64,000 nucleotides of DNA from DATAWK01 sp036267255. GTDB lineage: Bacteria > Acidobacteriota > Terriglobia > Terriglobales > Acidobacteriaceae. The DNA is taken from NCBI GenBank assembly GCA_036267255.1, contig DATAWK010000032.1:124001-188000 (forward strand), in the 5' to 3' direction. A program made the position numbers and the translations under genes. Positions 55,498-63,873 of the stretch are shown here, piece by piece (position 1 is the first letter of the stretch; the number at the start of each line of letters is the position of its first letter). Under the pieces are notes generated by a model. It made no database searches. It was not told the origin of the DNA and saw only the letters and a program-made list of their open reading frames with translations.

Positions 55498-58026
55498 ATG
55501 GATCGCGGCATGCTCCAGCGGGCTGCGTCAAATAAACATCCAGCATCCCGGGCATTTCTATACATGAGCATTTTTCTTAACGTGTACCGTGCATTCCACC
55601 GACCGCGAAACACAGGCGTGGTATTGACAGCCGATTCCCGCATCTCTCGAGTTCTGAAAGTCTTACCGCTCGGCTTTGCTCTGATGATGTTGCTGCTGGT
55701 TGGCTTTGCCTGCGCCGCGCCGCTACATGCGGAATCGGCGAAGAAGCTTTATAAGCAAGGCAAGCTTGCCGAAGCCAAAGACGATGCCATTGCAGCATAC
55801 CAGGCGTACCACCAGGCATTCCTACAGAAACCTATGGATCTGCGCTATAAGGAAGCCTATTTGAGGTTGCGCTTTTCCGCTGCAGCCGCATATATCGATC
55901 AAGGGCGCAAATTACGGGAACAGGGTCAATACAACGATGCCCTCACGGATTTTCTGCATGCGCTGGAAATCGACCCCAGCGACGAGGCAGCCAATCAGGA
56001 GATCCGCAAGACGCGCACTCTGATCAACGGGACCGCTGCTCCACCCAATCCCAGTGAGGCAGCTCTTTCCTCCGAACAGGTACAAAAAGAACTGGCCTCG
56101 GTCGGTTCTCCCATCACGTTGAAACCCCTTTCCAATGAGCCGATTACCATACACGCGGATGAAGACACCAAGATCATTTACCAGACCATCGGTAAACTCG
56201 CCGGGATCAACATTCTCTTTGATCCCGATTACGTCTCCAAACGCGTTCCTGTCGATTTGCACCGGGTTACGCTCTACGATGCTCTGCGCAGCGTAGGTTT
56301 TATTTCTCAGACATTCTGGCGGCCTGTCACATCAGACACCATCTTTGTGGCTCAGGATACGTCGCAGAAACGCCGACTCCTTGATCAGCAGGCCGTGCAG
56401 ACGTTCTACCTGACCAACGTGACGCAGGCCAACGACCTGAACGAAATTCTGAATGCCGTCCGCAATCTGATGGACACCTCGGTCAAATTGCAGGCCGTGC
56501 CCAGCCAGGATGCCATCGTCATGCGCGGAACGCCGGACCAACTGCTGCTGGCACAGAACATCATCAATGATCTTGATAAGGCCAAGCCGGAAGTCGTCAT
56601 CGATGTCGCCGTCATGGAAGTCAACCGCGACCTGCTGCGCAACATTGGTGTGCAGCTTCCCGGATCTTTTGGCGTGACGCTGCAGGCATCGACCGCCAGC
56701 ACGTCGTCATCCTCAACATCCACGACAACGGGTACAACAACTTCCCCAACACTGAATGATTTAGGCAACCTGAACGGCACCAACTTTGCCGTCTCGCTGG
56801 GAGAGGCAACGGCCAATCTGCTGCTGACCGATACCCGGACACGACTTCTACAGAATCCTGAGATTCGCGCTGTAGATGGCCAAAAAGCTTCCCTTAAGAT
56901 CGGAACTCGCATTCCGATTGCGACCGGATCGTTCTCTTCCGGCGTCGGCGTCGCTGCCGCCAGCATCAGTCCTCTGGTCAGCACGCAGTTTTCGTATATC
57001 GATACCGGCGTCAACATGGATATGCAGCCGACCATCCATTACGACGGCGATATTTCGCTCAAACTGAAAATTGAAATTTCCTCCGAGACTGGCCAGGTCA
57101 ACCTGGGCGGCATCAATGAGCCCGAAATCGGCCAACAGATTATTGAAGGAAATGTCCGCCTGAAGGATGGACAGACCACTCTACTGGGCGGCATTCTGGA
57201 ACACAACGAGACCATTACCATCGGTGGCACGCCGGGGCTGGGTGAAATTCCCGTCATTAAATATCTCTTCAGCTCCCAGCAAAAAGAAGTCGTGAACGAC
57301 GAGATTGTTTTCATGCTGATTCCGCATATTGTCCGCGGCAGCGATCTCAGCCCGCAGAATCTGCGCACTATCGACACAGGCACCGGCGGAAATGTGCAAC
57401 TGCGCAGGATTGACGCTCCAACTGCCATGGCGGAGATACAAAGCATGTCTCACGCGTCCGGCAATTCCGGCGCTGCGACAACCAATTCCACTCCCTCGCT
57501 GCCTGCCGCAGAAGCCGTGAACCAGGCAGCCGCACAGTTTGCGCAGAGGGCACAGAACTTTGGCGTGCCCGCTCCCCCCCCCACAGCTACTCCAACGAGC
57601 CCGATGACTGGCTCACTGCTGCATCTGACGCTGCAACCGGCGGCCAGCACACAAAAGGTCGGCAGTACCTTCCAGATGTCGGTCAATCTAAGTGCAGCCG
57701 AGGATGTCTTTGAAGTTCCGATGGAACTGCACTACGATCCTCACCTGTTGACGCTGATCAACGTCGATATAGGAGACCTGCTGGGCAAGGATGGGCAGAC
57801 GATTGCTCTGGCGCATCGCGATGACGGCAACGGCAATGTCACTATCAGCGCCTCGCGTCCGCCGGGTGTCAGTGGAGTGAACGGCAGTGGCTCCGTATGT
57901 ACGCTCACGTTCCAGGCCAAGGCTCCCGGAGACGCGACCGTTTCTCTGGTAAAGGCCGCAGCACGCAATAGCGGGCAACATATTCTGCCGGTCATTGGCT
58001 CAGCAGCGGTTGTTCATGTGAATTAA
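55498..58026 (+). CDS. Type II secretion-like secretin with TPR and C-terminal cohesin domain
   Basis: About 842 residues if the ATG at 55498 is used; ATG 55564 and TTG/GTG near 55618 are alternatives, and no clear ribosome-binding site decides. A signal helix (LPLGFALMMLLLVGFACAAP) is followed by a TPR-like region (KLYKQGKLAEAKDDAIAAYQ; LREQGQYNDALTDFLHALEI), an N0/STN-like domain, one N-type domain and the secretin core (VGLGGI-like LLGGILEHNETITIGGTPGLGEIPVIKYLF, then EIVFMLIPHIVR). After a Pro/Ala linker, residues about 708-842 read as a cohesin-type beta-sandwich (STQKVGSTFQMSVNLSAAED; ELHYDPHLLTLINV). It heads an operon with two pseudopilins. Confidence 0.88.
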   Translation: MDRGMLQRAASNKHPASRAFLYMSIFLNVYRAFHRPRNTGVVLTADSRISRVLKVLPLGFALMMLLLVGFACAAPLHAESAKKLYKQGKLAEAKDDAIAAYQAYHQAFLQKPMDLRYKEAYLRLRFSAAAAYIDQGRKLREQGQYNDALTDFLHALEIDPSDEAANQEIRKTRTLINGTAAPPNPSEAALSSEQVQKELASVGSPITLKPLSNEPITIHADEDTKIIYQTIGKLAGINILFDPDYVSKRVPVDLHRVTLYDALRSVGFISQTFWRPVTSDTIFVAQDTSQKRRLLDQQAVQTFYLTNVTQANDLNEILNAVRNLMDTSVKLQAVPSQDAIVMRGTPDQLLLAQNIINDLDKAKPEVVIDVAVMEVNRDLLRNIGVQLPGSFGVTLQASTASTSSSSTSTTTGTTTSPTLNDLGNLNGTNFAVSLGEATANLLLTDTRTRLLQNPEIRAVDGQKASLKIGTRIPIATGSFSSGVGVAAASISPLVSTQFSYIDTGVNMDMQPTIHYDGDISLKLKIEISSETGQVNLGGINEPEIGQQIIEGNVRLKDGQTTLLGGILEHNETITIGGTPGLGEIPVIKYLFSSQQKEVVNDEIVFMLIPHIVRGSDLSPQNLRTIDTGTGGNVQLRRIDAPTAMAEIQSMSHASGNSGAATTNSTPSLPAAEAVNQAAAQFAQRAQNFGVPAPPPTATPTSPMTGSLLHLTLQPAASTQKVGSTFQMSVNLSAAEDVFEVPMELHYDPHLLTLINVDIGDLLGKDGQTIALAHRDDGNGNVTISASRPPGVSGVNGSGSVCTLTFQAKAPGDATVSLVKAAARNSGQHILPVIGSAAVVHVN

Positions 58027-58035
58027 TTCACCACA

Positions 58036-58065
58036 GCAGGCGCGCTTGCAGTTTGCTGCGCCTGC
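58036..58065 (+). promoter_or_regulatory. Intercistronic hairpin between secretin and pseudopilin genes
   Basis: GCAGGCGC (58036-58043) pairs perfectly with GCGCCTGC (58058-58065) across a 14-nt loop. With no T-run it is more likely a stabilising or attenuating element than a terminator. Confidence 0.4.
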
Positions 58066-58097
58066 GCTACCCTGAAAGAGCCGGAGAATGCTTCGGC

Positions 58098-58589
58098 ATG
58101 GAATGCAGTATGGGGCTTCCCGTCCAGAATCAAAACGCGATTCGCCAAAACGAGCATGGATTGACGCTCATTGAGCTGATTGTGACGGCGGCGATTCTGG
58201 CCATTCTGGCTTCTGTGGCGTACCCCATCGCGCGCTTCCAGGTACAGCGAGCGAAGGAACACGAATTGCGGCGCGATCTGTGGGAGATGCGGGACGCCAT
58301 CGACCACTACAAAGATGCTGCCGATCGCGGAGCCATCATGATCAAACTAGACAGTTTCGGATATCCGCCCGATCTCGAAACCCTGGTGAATGGTGTGGAT
58401 ATTCAAGGCAAGAAAGTGAAGTTTCTCCGCGCCATCCCGGTCGATCCGATGACCGGCAAAGCGGAATGGTCGTTGCGTTCCATGCAGGACGATCCGGACA
58501 GCGATTCCTGGGGCGGCCAGAATGTGTTTGACGTACATTCCGAATCTCAGGGCACGGCTCTCGACGGGACAAAGTACTCGGACTGGTAA
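58098..58589 (+). CDS. Type II secretion pseudopilin, GspG-like
   Basis: A 163-residue prepilin-type protein. The cleavage/methylation motif is HG|LTLIELIVTAAILAILASV, with Gly before the cut and Glu at +5. The globular part (EMRDAIDHYKDAADRG; SFGYPPDLETLVNGV; IPVDPMTGKAEWSLRSM) matches the GspG layout, in which calcium is bound near the C-terminus (YSDW end). The leader of about 38 residues is long for a prepilin. The start is taken at 58098 (GGAG 12 nt upstream), with ATG at 58110 possible. Its stop overlaps the next ATG by one base, so expression is coupled. Confidence 0.85.
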   Translation: MECSMGLPVQNQNAIRQNEHGLTLIELIVTAAILAILASVAYPIARFQVQRAKEHELRRDLWEMRDAIDHYKDAADRGAIMIKLDSFGYPPDLETLVNGVDIQGKKVKFLRAIPVDPMTGKAEWSLRSMQDDPDSDSWGGQNVFDVHSESQGTALDGTKYSDW

Positions 58590-59011
58590 TGACAAATTTA
58601 TTTGCACAATACCGGCGCAAGGCGAAACAGGCCGCAGGCTTCACCCTGATAGAGCTGATGGTCGTGATGCTCATCATGACCATCCTGATGGCCATTGCCA
58701 TTCCCAGCTATATCTCGGCCATCAAAAGCGCGCGCGAGGCTGCCTTGCGGGAAGACCTGCACACCATGCGCGATGCCATCGAGCAATATACCGAGGACAA
58801 ACAGGCCGCGCCGCAATCGCTGGACGACCTGGTGCAGGCCGGCTACCTCAAAAGCCTGCCCACCGACCCCATGACCCACCGCAACGACACGTGGCAACCT
58901 GTCACGTCGGACTCTTTAAGCAGCATTGACCAATCGCAACCCGGCATCACCGACGTCCATAGTGGCTCCGATCAAACTGGCAGCGATGGCACGCCATACT
59001 CCGAGTGGTGA
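58589..59011 (+). CDS. Type II secretion pseudopilin, GspG-like (second)
   Basis: A 140-residue paralogue of the preceding protein. The prepilin motif is AAG|FTLIELMVVMLIMTILMAI, with Glu at +5. The globular part (DLHTMRDAIEQYTEDKQ; SLDDLVQAGYLKSLPTDPMT; TPYSEW end) is the same GspG-type fold. The start codon overlaps the upstream stop (TAATG). Two similar pseudopilins together with a secretin suggest a compact piston-type export machine; the assembly ATPase, platform protein and prepilin peptidase are not in the window. Confidence 0.87.
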   Translation: MTNLFAQYRRKAKQAAGFTLIELMVVMLIMTILMAIAIPSYISAIKSAREAALREDLHTMRDAIEQYTEDKQAAPQSLDDLVQAGYLKSLPTDPMTHRNDTWQPVTSDSLSSIDQSQPGITDVHSGSDQTGSDGTPYSEW

Positions 59012-59032
59012 ATTCGCATCTAAAAGGTTTGC

Positions 59033-60079
59033 ATGAGCAGTTCAGCCTCATCGCCGATTGCAACAGGTTTTCTGCCACGGCAACACGCGGTCTACCGCAA
59101 GTATCTCGCACTGCAATCTCTGGCCTCCACACTGAAAAGCGCATCGCTCGCCGGCAGCTTTGTGGTTTCTTCCGGCATCGGCCGCGAAGGTACGGAACTG
59201 GCAATGGCTTCCACGATTGCAGGTGCGGCGTTTCTGGGCATTGAGCTGCGTCCGCAACGTCTGAAATCCGCACTCCGCAACTGCGCCTGCGATTTCATGG
59301 TGAACACACTCGATGAAGCATTGCGCGTTTTAAAGAATGAAATCCGCAAACGCCAGCCTGTCTCCGTGGGGCTGCTGGGCAACGCCGCGGAAATTCTACC
59401 GTTGCTGGTGGAGCGTGGCGTACAACCGGACTTTCTCTCCGACACGTCGCCGCTTCCTTCCTTGGCCCTGGAATCTTCTGCGGCAGACACGGAAAGTCCG
59501 GGCTTCCATGCCAGCCTTACGGCATATCTGGAGGCAATCCGGCAAATGGCGCAGCGCGGCGCCATCCTGATCGATTTCGGCAACGGCCTGCAGGATGCGC
59601 TCCCTGAGATTCGCGAGACGATCGTTTCCATCCGTCAAATTCCAGCCAGCCCAACCCCAGCCGACATCGAGCCGGGCCACCCAGCCTCCATGCCAGCCAC
59701 AACACCCGACGCAATCGAGACCGGTGTTCGCTGGATCGTCTCCGGCTTTCGAGATTTGAAGCAGTTCGATACGCTGGCCGCGTCTCTTCTGCCCGGTGAT
59801 GATACGGTCCGCCGGCGCTGGCTGGAAGGCGCGCCCGCATGTTTTCATCGGCAGACGCCGCTGGAACGCGTCCTCTCTCTGCACCCGGAAGAAATAACAA
59901 CCCTGTTGCAATTCATCCGGGACCCTGCGTTCCGCAATAGTCTGGAGGGCGCAGCCATGTTGCACTGGCAGGACGCCAGCGGCGCAATGCACACGCTGGA
60001 ACTTGCAGCAAAACCAGTCCAGCCGGACAGGGATGTATCCACCCATTCCGCCAAAAAGCAGACCGCAAGCAATTCCTGA
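59033..60079 (+). CDS. Reduced urocanase-like Rossmann-fold protein, function unknown
   Basis: A 348-residue protein, 21 bp after the second pseudopilin, with AAAGG 6 nt before the ATG. Residues about 44-240 resemble the NAD-binding middle of urocanate hydratase: SSGIGREGTELAMASTIAGA for the GxGGxGG segment, then NTLDEALRVL, VGLLGNAAEILPLLVERGVQPD (112-133), GAILIDFGNGL (176-186) and RWIVSGFRDLKQFDTLAASL (233-252). The usual C-terminal catalytic part with its Cys loop is replaced by a short unrelated segment, and the N-terminal domain is missing. The glycine-rich loop is degenerate. Normal HutU has about 555 residues. Urocanase activity is therefore unlikely; its role in the secretion operon is unknown. 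Confidence 0.6.
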   Translation: MSSSASSPIATGFLPRQHAVYRKYLALQSLASTLKSASLAGSFVVSSGIGREGTELAMASTIAGAAFLGIELRPQRLKSALRNCACDFMVNTLDEALRVLKNEIRKRQPVSVGLLGNAAEILPLLVERGVQPDFLSDTSPLPSLALESSAADTESPGFHASLTAYLEAIRQMAQRGAILIDFGNGLQDALPEIRETIVSIRQIPASPTPADIEPGHPASMPATTPDAIETGVRWIVSGFRDLKQFDTLAASLLPGDDTVRRRWLEGAPACFHRQTPLERVLSLHPEEITTLLQFIRDPAFRNSLEGAAMLHWQDASGAMHTLELAAKPVQPDRDVSTHSAKKQTASNS

Positions 60080-60129
60080 TGTTTTGCTACCGGACCCGGC
60101 GCGCGTATTGCACCTACAGGAAAACGGGT

Positions 60130-60747
60130 TTACTCTCCCCCTGGCGCGTCTTCCCCCTGCGCGATGGTTAGCATCTGTGCCCACAACTCCTTGATCCCGC
60201 GCTTGGTTTTGGCCGAGCATGGCAGCAGCCGGTCCACTCCCAGGCCGCGCTTCAACTCCTGCGACGCCTTTACCAAGCCGTTGCCGGACAGCTTGTCGGA
60301 CTTGGTTCCAACCACAAGCGTGTTGCGTCCGATCCCCTGCAGATAGTGGGCCAGTTGGATATCGCTCTCCTGCGGCGGAACGTTCATATCCACCAGGCAT
60401 ACACACAAAACAAGCGTTGGCCGATCGGCCAGATACGGTTCAATGAACTTTGGCCACTCGGCGGAAATGGATTTGGAAATCTTGGCGTAGCCGTATCCGG
60501 GCAGGTCGGCAAAAATCATCTCCGGCTTGGCCTGTGTGGCTGCGCTGTGCAGCGCAAAAAAGTTGATGGCGCGTGTGCGTCCCGGCGTGGAGGAAACACG
60601 CGCATGTTGCGACCCCAACAGCGCATTGATCAGGCTGGACTTGCCAACATTGGAACGCCCCAGAAAGGCGATTTCCGGCGCGTTGGTCTGGGGAAACTGA
60701 GACGCGTCGGTGGCCGAGAGAAGAAACTGTATATGGAATGTCCGCAT
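60130..60747 (-). CDS. engB: Ribosome biogenesis GTPase EngB (YsxC)
   Basis: A 205-residue circularly ordinary TRAFAC GTPase needed for 50S assembly. The motifs are G1 GRSNVGKSS near residue 31, G3 DLPGYGYA, G4 TKSDK and G5 SAKT, with STPGRTRAINFF for G2. AGGAACAGGC lies before the ATG. The length is standard. It is convergent with the urocanase-like gene and is transcribed toward it. Confidence 0.96.
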   Translation of the reverse strand: MRTFHIQFLLSATDASQFPQTNAPEIAFLGRSNVGKSSLINALLGSQHARVSSTPGRTRAINFFALHSAATQAKPEMIFADLPGYGYAKISKSISAEWPKFIEPYLADRPTLVLCVCLVDMNVPPQESDIQLAHYLQGIGRNTLVVGTKSDKLSGNGLVKASQELKRGLGVDRLLPCSAKTKRGIKELWAQMLTIAQGEDAPGGE

Positions 60748-60789
60748 GCCTGTTCCTAGAATGCACTACGAACGGGCATGCTGCGCAAT

Positions 60790-62067
60790 TTAAGACGAAT
60801 GAAAAACCTGAACCCGGTCTCTTCCCGCTTTTTTGGCGTCGTAGAGGGCACGGTCTGCCGCCTCCACCAACGGGTCAGCGCGCTCGTACATTCTGGGCAC
60901 GCGGCTGGCGACGCCGACACTGGCACTGAGCGTTATGGGATCTCCGACTCCGATATCGGTGTGGGCGTTGTGAATCTTCTCCCGCAGGAGTTCCCCAAGA
61001 TGGCGAGCGCCCTCTGCATCGGTGTCTGGCAAAATGACGGCAAATTCTTCGCCGCCATAACGGGCGGCGGCATCTCCCGGACGACGCATGCAGTCGGCAA
61101 TCACCATTGCAACGGTCTGCAGACAAAGATCGCCTGCGCGATGCCCGTACAGATCGTTCACACGCTTGAAGTGGTCGAGGTCGACCATCAGCAGCGCAAT
61201 CGATTGGTTGTTGCGCATGGCGCGGCGCCATTCCACTTCCAGAACTTCATCGAAGCGCCGCCGGTTGGGCAGGCTCGTCAACCCATCCAGCGTTGCCAGC
61301 TGGCGCATCTGGCGATAGGCGAGGTCCAGCTTCTCTTCGGCCTCCACCCGCCGCGAAATATCCCGCACATTGGCGACAAAGGAGCTGGGTTCGCCGGTGC
61401 CCTCGTCGCGCAGCACGCGGACGCTGGCCTCCATCCACAGATAGGAATCGTCTTTTTTACGGGTGCGATACGAGAAAATGCGCCGGTCGGAACCTGACAA
61501 CATTTCCTGCAGCATAACTTTGAATCCCGGCACGTCGTCCGGATGCATCAGGTCCGCGGCATTGGCTCCGGTCCATTCCTCCGGAGTCCAGCCCAGCACA
61601 TCTTTCACTGCGGGAGAGACATATATCCTGCGCCCCTCCAGATCGGATAAAACGACAATGTCGCGCGAGTTGTCCGCCAGCAGGCGATAGCGCGTTTTTT
61701 CTTCCTGCAATCTGGATTCAAACGTGCGTCTGCTTGCCAGCAGCGCGGCGGCCAGAATGAGAAACAGCATCAGTGAAAGGAACAAAGCAATCAATGGGCC
61801 CTTCGCAGGCCAGAAGGCTGCGATCCGTCCCGCATGGTGGGTCAACGTGATCCCAATGGCCAGCCCAAACCCGGCAGCGAAACCGATCAAAGCCGCTGCA
61901 ACCAATGCAAACACCATCGGCAGCGCCAATGAGCGACTTGCATTTCCACTCTTGTTGTTCCTTTGCATTGCGTTCCGCATTTCTCCAGACGGAGAGGCTT
62001 CCGGCATGCATGCAACCGGTGGCTTTCCGTCGGGCATCCGCGCAAGAATATCTTTAGCTGCGCTCAT
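60790..62067 (-). CDS. PAS-GGDEF diguanylate cyclase, membrane-anchored
   Basis: A 425-residue c-di-GMP synthase. An N-terminal cytoplasmic stretch of about 45 residues precedes two membrane helices (about 47-75 and 90-112), then a coiled linker, a PAS domain (about 120-240; YRLLADNSRDIVVLSDLEGRRIYVSPA; SYLWMEASVRV) and the GGDEF domain (about 265-425). The catalytic signature is GGEEF (RYGGEEFAVILPD), an active variant; LTSLPNRRRFDEVL and DLDHFKRVND are present. An RxxD inhibitory site is not evident. The start has no clear ribosome-binding site; internal ATGs near 61980-62037 are possible. It may share a transcript with engB, 42 bp away on the same strand. Confidence 0.92.
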   Translation of the reverse strand: MSAAKDILARMPDGKPPVACMPEASPSGEMRNAMQRNNKSGNASRSLALPMVFALVAAALIGFAAGFGLAIGITLTHHAGRIAAFWPAKGPLIALFLSLMLFLILAAALLASRRTFESRLQEEKTRYRLLADNSRDIVVLSDLEGRRIYVSPAVKDVLGWTPEEWTGANAADLMHPDDVPGFKVMLQEMLSGSDRRIFSYRTRKKDDSYLWMEASVRVLRDEGTGEPSSFVANVRDISRRVEAEEKLDLAYRQMRQLATLDGLTSLPNRRRFDEVLEVEWRRAMRNNQSIALLMVDLDHFKRVNDLYGHRAGDLCLQTVAMVIADCMRRPGDAAARYGGEEFAVILPDTDAEGARHLGELLREKIHNAHTDIGVGDPITLSASVGVASRVPRMYERADPLVEAADRALYDAKKAGRDRVQVFHSS

Positions 62068-62148
62068 TGTATGGGCAGATTATCGGCCCAAAAACAGAAA
62101 ACAAGCGAGTGAAATCAAAGAAGTTACGAAAAAGTGCGGAAGGAGCTG

Positions 62149-62177
62149 CCCATTTTGGGGTGAGGTTACAAAATGGG
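62149..62177 (-). terminator. Hairpin overlapping the DHH gene stop
   Basis: CCCATTTTG (62149-62157) pairs with CAAAATGGG (62169-62177) around an 11-nt loop and covers the stop codon of the DHH-type gene. It could terminate or protect the message. No U-tract follows. Confidence 0.4.
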
Positions 62178-63173
62178 ATTGTGCGCGCGCAATTCTGCAA
62201 CAATCTCCATCGCGGCTGCGCGTGCCAGATCGTCTTTCTCCCTGGGAAAGGAAATGGCTCCAACGCGGGCATGTCCCCCGCCGCCATAGCGCTCACAGAT
62301 GGTCGCCAGATTCACCATCTGTTCCGGTCGGGCCTTGGTCCAGGGATTGGAACCAACGGCAATCTTGGTTCGAAAGCTGGACCGGCTGAGGCCGATACTG
62401 TAGGTCGCCTCGGGATGCAGGTAATACGGGATGAATTTGTTGTATCCCTCCAGAGGATGATCGGTGATGTCGAAATAGATAGTGCCCTTCTCGCAGCTGG
62501 AGCGCTGGCGAATGAGTTCCAGCGACTGCGCATGCCGTTCCAGCAGGCCAGGCAACAGGTCGGCCACCAGCGGCTCCCGCAGAATCTCCGCAAAGCTCTT
62601 CTCTGTAAGCAGCGGAATCAGGCGCGGTACAAACCCCGGGTCCTGAACCGATTCGATGACCATGGTGAGCTTCATCGCCGGCTCGGCCATTTCCACCGCA
62701 GCTTCGGGGCTTGCATATAGCGCACCATCCACAATGTCAGCCCAGCGCACCAGGTCTGCCATCGGTTGCGCGTTAAACCCAAACTGCGTCGTGGCGATGT
62801 GGGCCAGAAAGCTGGTGCAGGAGATGTAGTCAGGATCGTAAAACTTGTGTCTGCGCGTGGTCGGATCCTGCTGCCCGGCCAGAAAGTGCGCGTGATCTTC
62901 CGGAGTCAGAAACGCGCTCAGATGGTGATCGAACCACCAGGTAATCTCCGGCGCCGCAGAATATTTGAAATCGACAATGGCATTCTCATCCCCGATAAAG
63001 TCACGCTCGTCGAACAAGGCTCCGGCGCGATGCACCAGTCCGCAGAACTCGTACTCCGCATGCCGGGCAATGCATTCGCGATGAAAACGTGCAAACAGCG
63101 AGGCCGAACAGGCTCCGTCAAAACATTTGTCGTGATAAAAAACGCGTACCTTCACTCTTAGGGGTAACTCCAT
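62166..63173 (-). CDS. DHH family phosphoesterase-like protein
   Basis: A 335-residue DHH-superfamily protein. The metal-binding motifs are YHDKCFDGACSASLF near residue 13 (motif I), IVDFKYSA near 67 (motif II), WWFDHHLSAF near 80 (the DHH motif) and, in the C-terminal substrate domain, YGGGGHARVGAISF near 300. Members cleave short oligoribonucleotides, cyclic dinucleotide products or other phosphoesters. The spacing is close to the nanoRNase branch but the N-terminus is not identical, so the substrate is undecided. A diguanylate cyclase gene lies 98 bp downstream, so turnover of c-di-GMP-derived pGpG is an attractive but unproven role. A GTG at 63155 is an alternative start. Confidence 0.85.
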   Translation of the reverse strand: MELPLRVKVRVFYHDKCFDGACSASLFARFHRECIARHAEYEFCGLVHRAGALFDERDFIGDENAIVDFKYSAAPEITWWFDHHLSAFLTPEDHAHFLAGQQDPTTRRHKFYDPDYISCTSFLAHIATTQFGFNAQPMADLVRWADIVDGALYASPEAAVEMAEPAMKLTMVIESVQDPGFVPRLIPLLTEKSFAEILREPLVADLLPGLLERHAQSLELIRQRSSCEKGTIYFDITDHPLEGYNKFIPYYLHPEATYSIGLSRSSFRTKIAVGSNPWTKARPEQMVNLATICERYGGGGHARVGAISFPREKDDLARAAAMEIVAELRAHNPIL

Positions 63174-63289
63174 CCGTCGAACAGGGATATTGGGCTGAAT
63201 CCACTAGCATTGCTGGCCGCGGCCCCTGTGTCAAGCGGCAGCAGGTCCGGTGGGTCGGAATCTGTCACTTATCGCCGCTACATACGCTT

Positions 63290-63784
63290 TCACAGTTTCA
63301 GCTTGATCCCGGCAATATGCGCAGCGGCGTTCATCATCTGCTGCCAGTTCTCCTCGCCCAGTGCCCGCCGCAGGCGTCTCTGAGCAGACTGCCAATAAGG
63401 AAGTACGCGCTTGTATTCCCGCTTCCCCTCCCGGGTTAGAGAAAGCTGAAGCGCGCGTCGATCCGTTCCTGCCTCAGAACGAAGCCATCCCTTCCGGCGT
63501 AGGGACGCCAGTGTCCGGGTAAGGGTGGTGCTATCGATCCCCAGCAATTCGGCCAGTTTTTTCTGGGAAATCCCCGGCGCATAACTCAGGGCCTGTAACA
63601 GGGTGAATTGAGTGGTTCGAATGCGACTCGGACGAAGCACACCATCGTAAAACTGAGTCGCGATGAGTGCGGCCTTCCGCAGATTTGCGCACGCGCACGG
63701 TAGCAGGACGGCTGACTGACTGGGAATTCCGGCGCGTTGGGATTCAGTATTCGTAACTACCTGTACCTGCATCTTTATCAGCAT
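63290..63784 (-). CDS. MarR family transcriptional regulator
   Basis: A 164-residue winged-helix dimeric regulator. The core is AALIATQFYDGVLRPSRIRTTQFTLLQALSYAPGISQKKLAELLG (helices 1-3), then IDSTTLTRTLASLRRKGWLRSEAGTDRRALQLSLTREG, where the DRRA wing is diagnostic. MarR proteins sense phenolics, oxidants or metals, and often repress the divergent gene. CACANLR near residue 31 includes two Cys that could be redox-sensitive. The start is ATG 63784; ATG 63772 is also possible and neither has a good ribosome-binding site. It is divergent from the membrane gene at 63874. Confidence 0.9.
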   Translation of the reverse strand: MLIKMQVQVVTNTESQRAGIPSQSAVLLPCACANLRKAALIATQFYDGVLRPSRIRTTQFTLLQALSYAPGISQKKLAELLGIDSTTLTRTLASLRRKGWLRSEAGTDRRALQLSLTREGKREYKRVLPYWQSAQRRLRRALGEENWQQMMNAAAHIAGIKLKL

Positions 63785-63818
63785 AGTGGAAACTTTTGCA
63801 ACTATTTCTGAAGCGATG

Positions 63819-63838
63819 ATAGATGTATATACATCTAT
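63819..63838. promoter_or_regulatory. Perfect 20-bp palindrome, candidate MarR operator
   Basis: ATAGATGTATATACATCTAT is fully self-complementary and lies in the 89-bp gap between marR-like and the divergent gene at 63874. Length, symmetry and position fit a MarR-family operator that blocks both promoters. TTGCAA at 63796-63801 may be the -35 of the rightward promoter. Confidence 0.8.
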
Positions 63839-63873
63839 TTGAATGAAAATCGAAAATTGGAGAGGTCACCATA

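Noticed and set aside
59396..60406. A 336-codon minus-strand frame overlapping the urocanase-like gene and engB
   Set aside because: The plus-strand gene has a ribosome-binding site and a recognisable fold, and the 3' part of engB is read in another frame.
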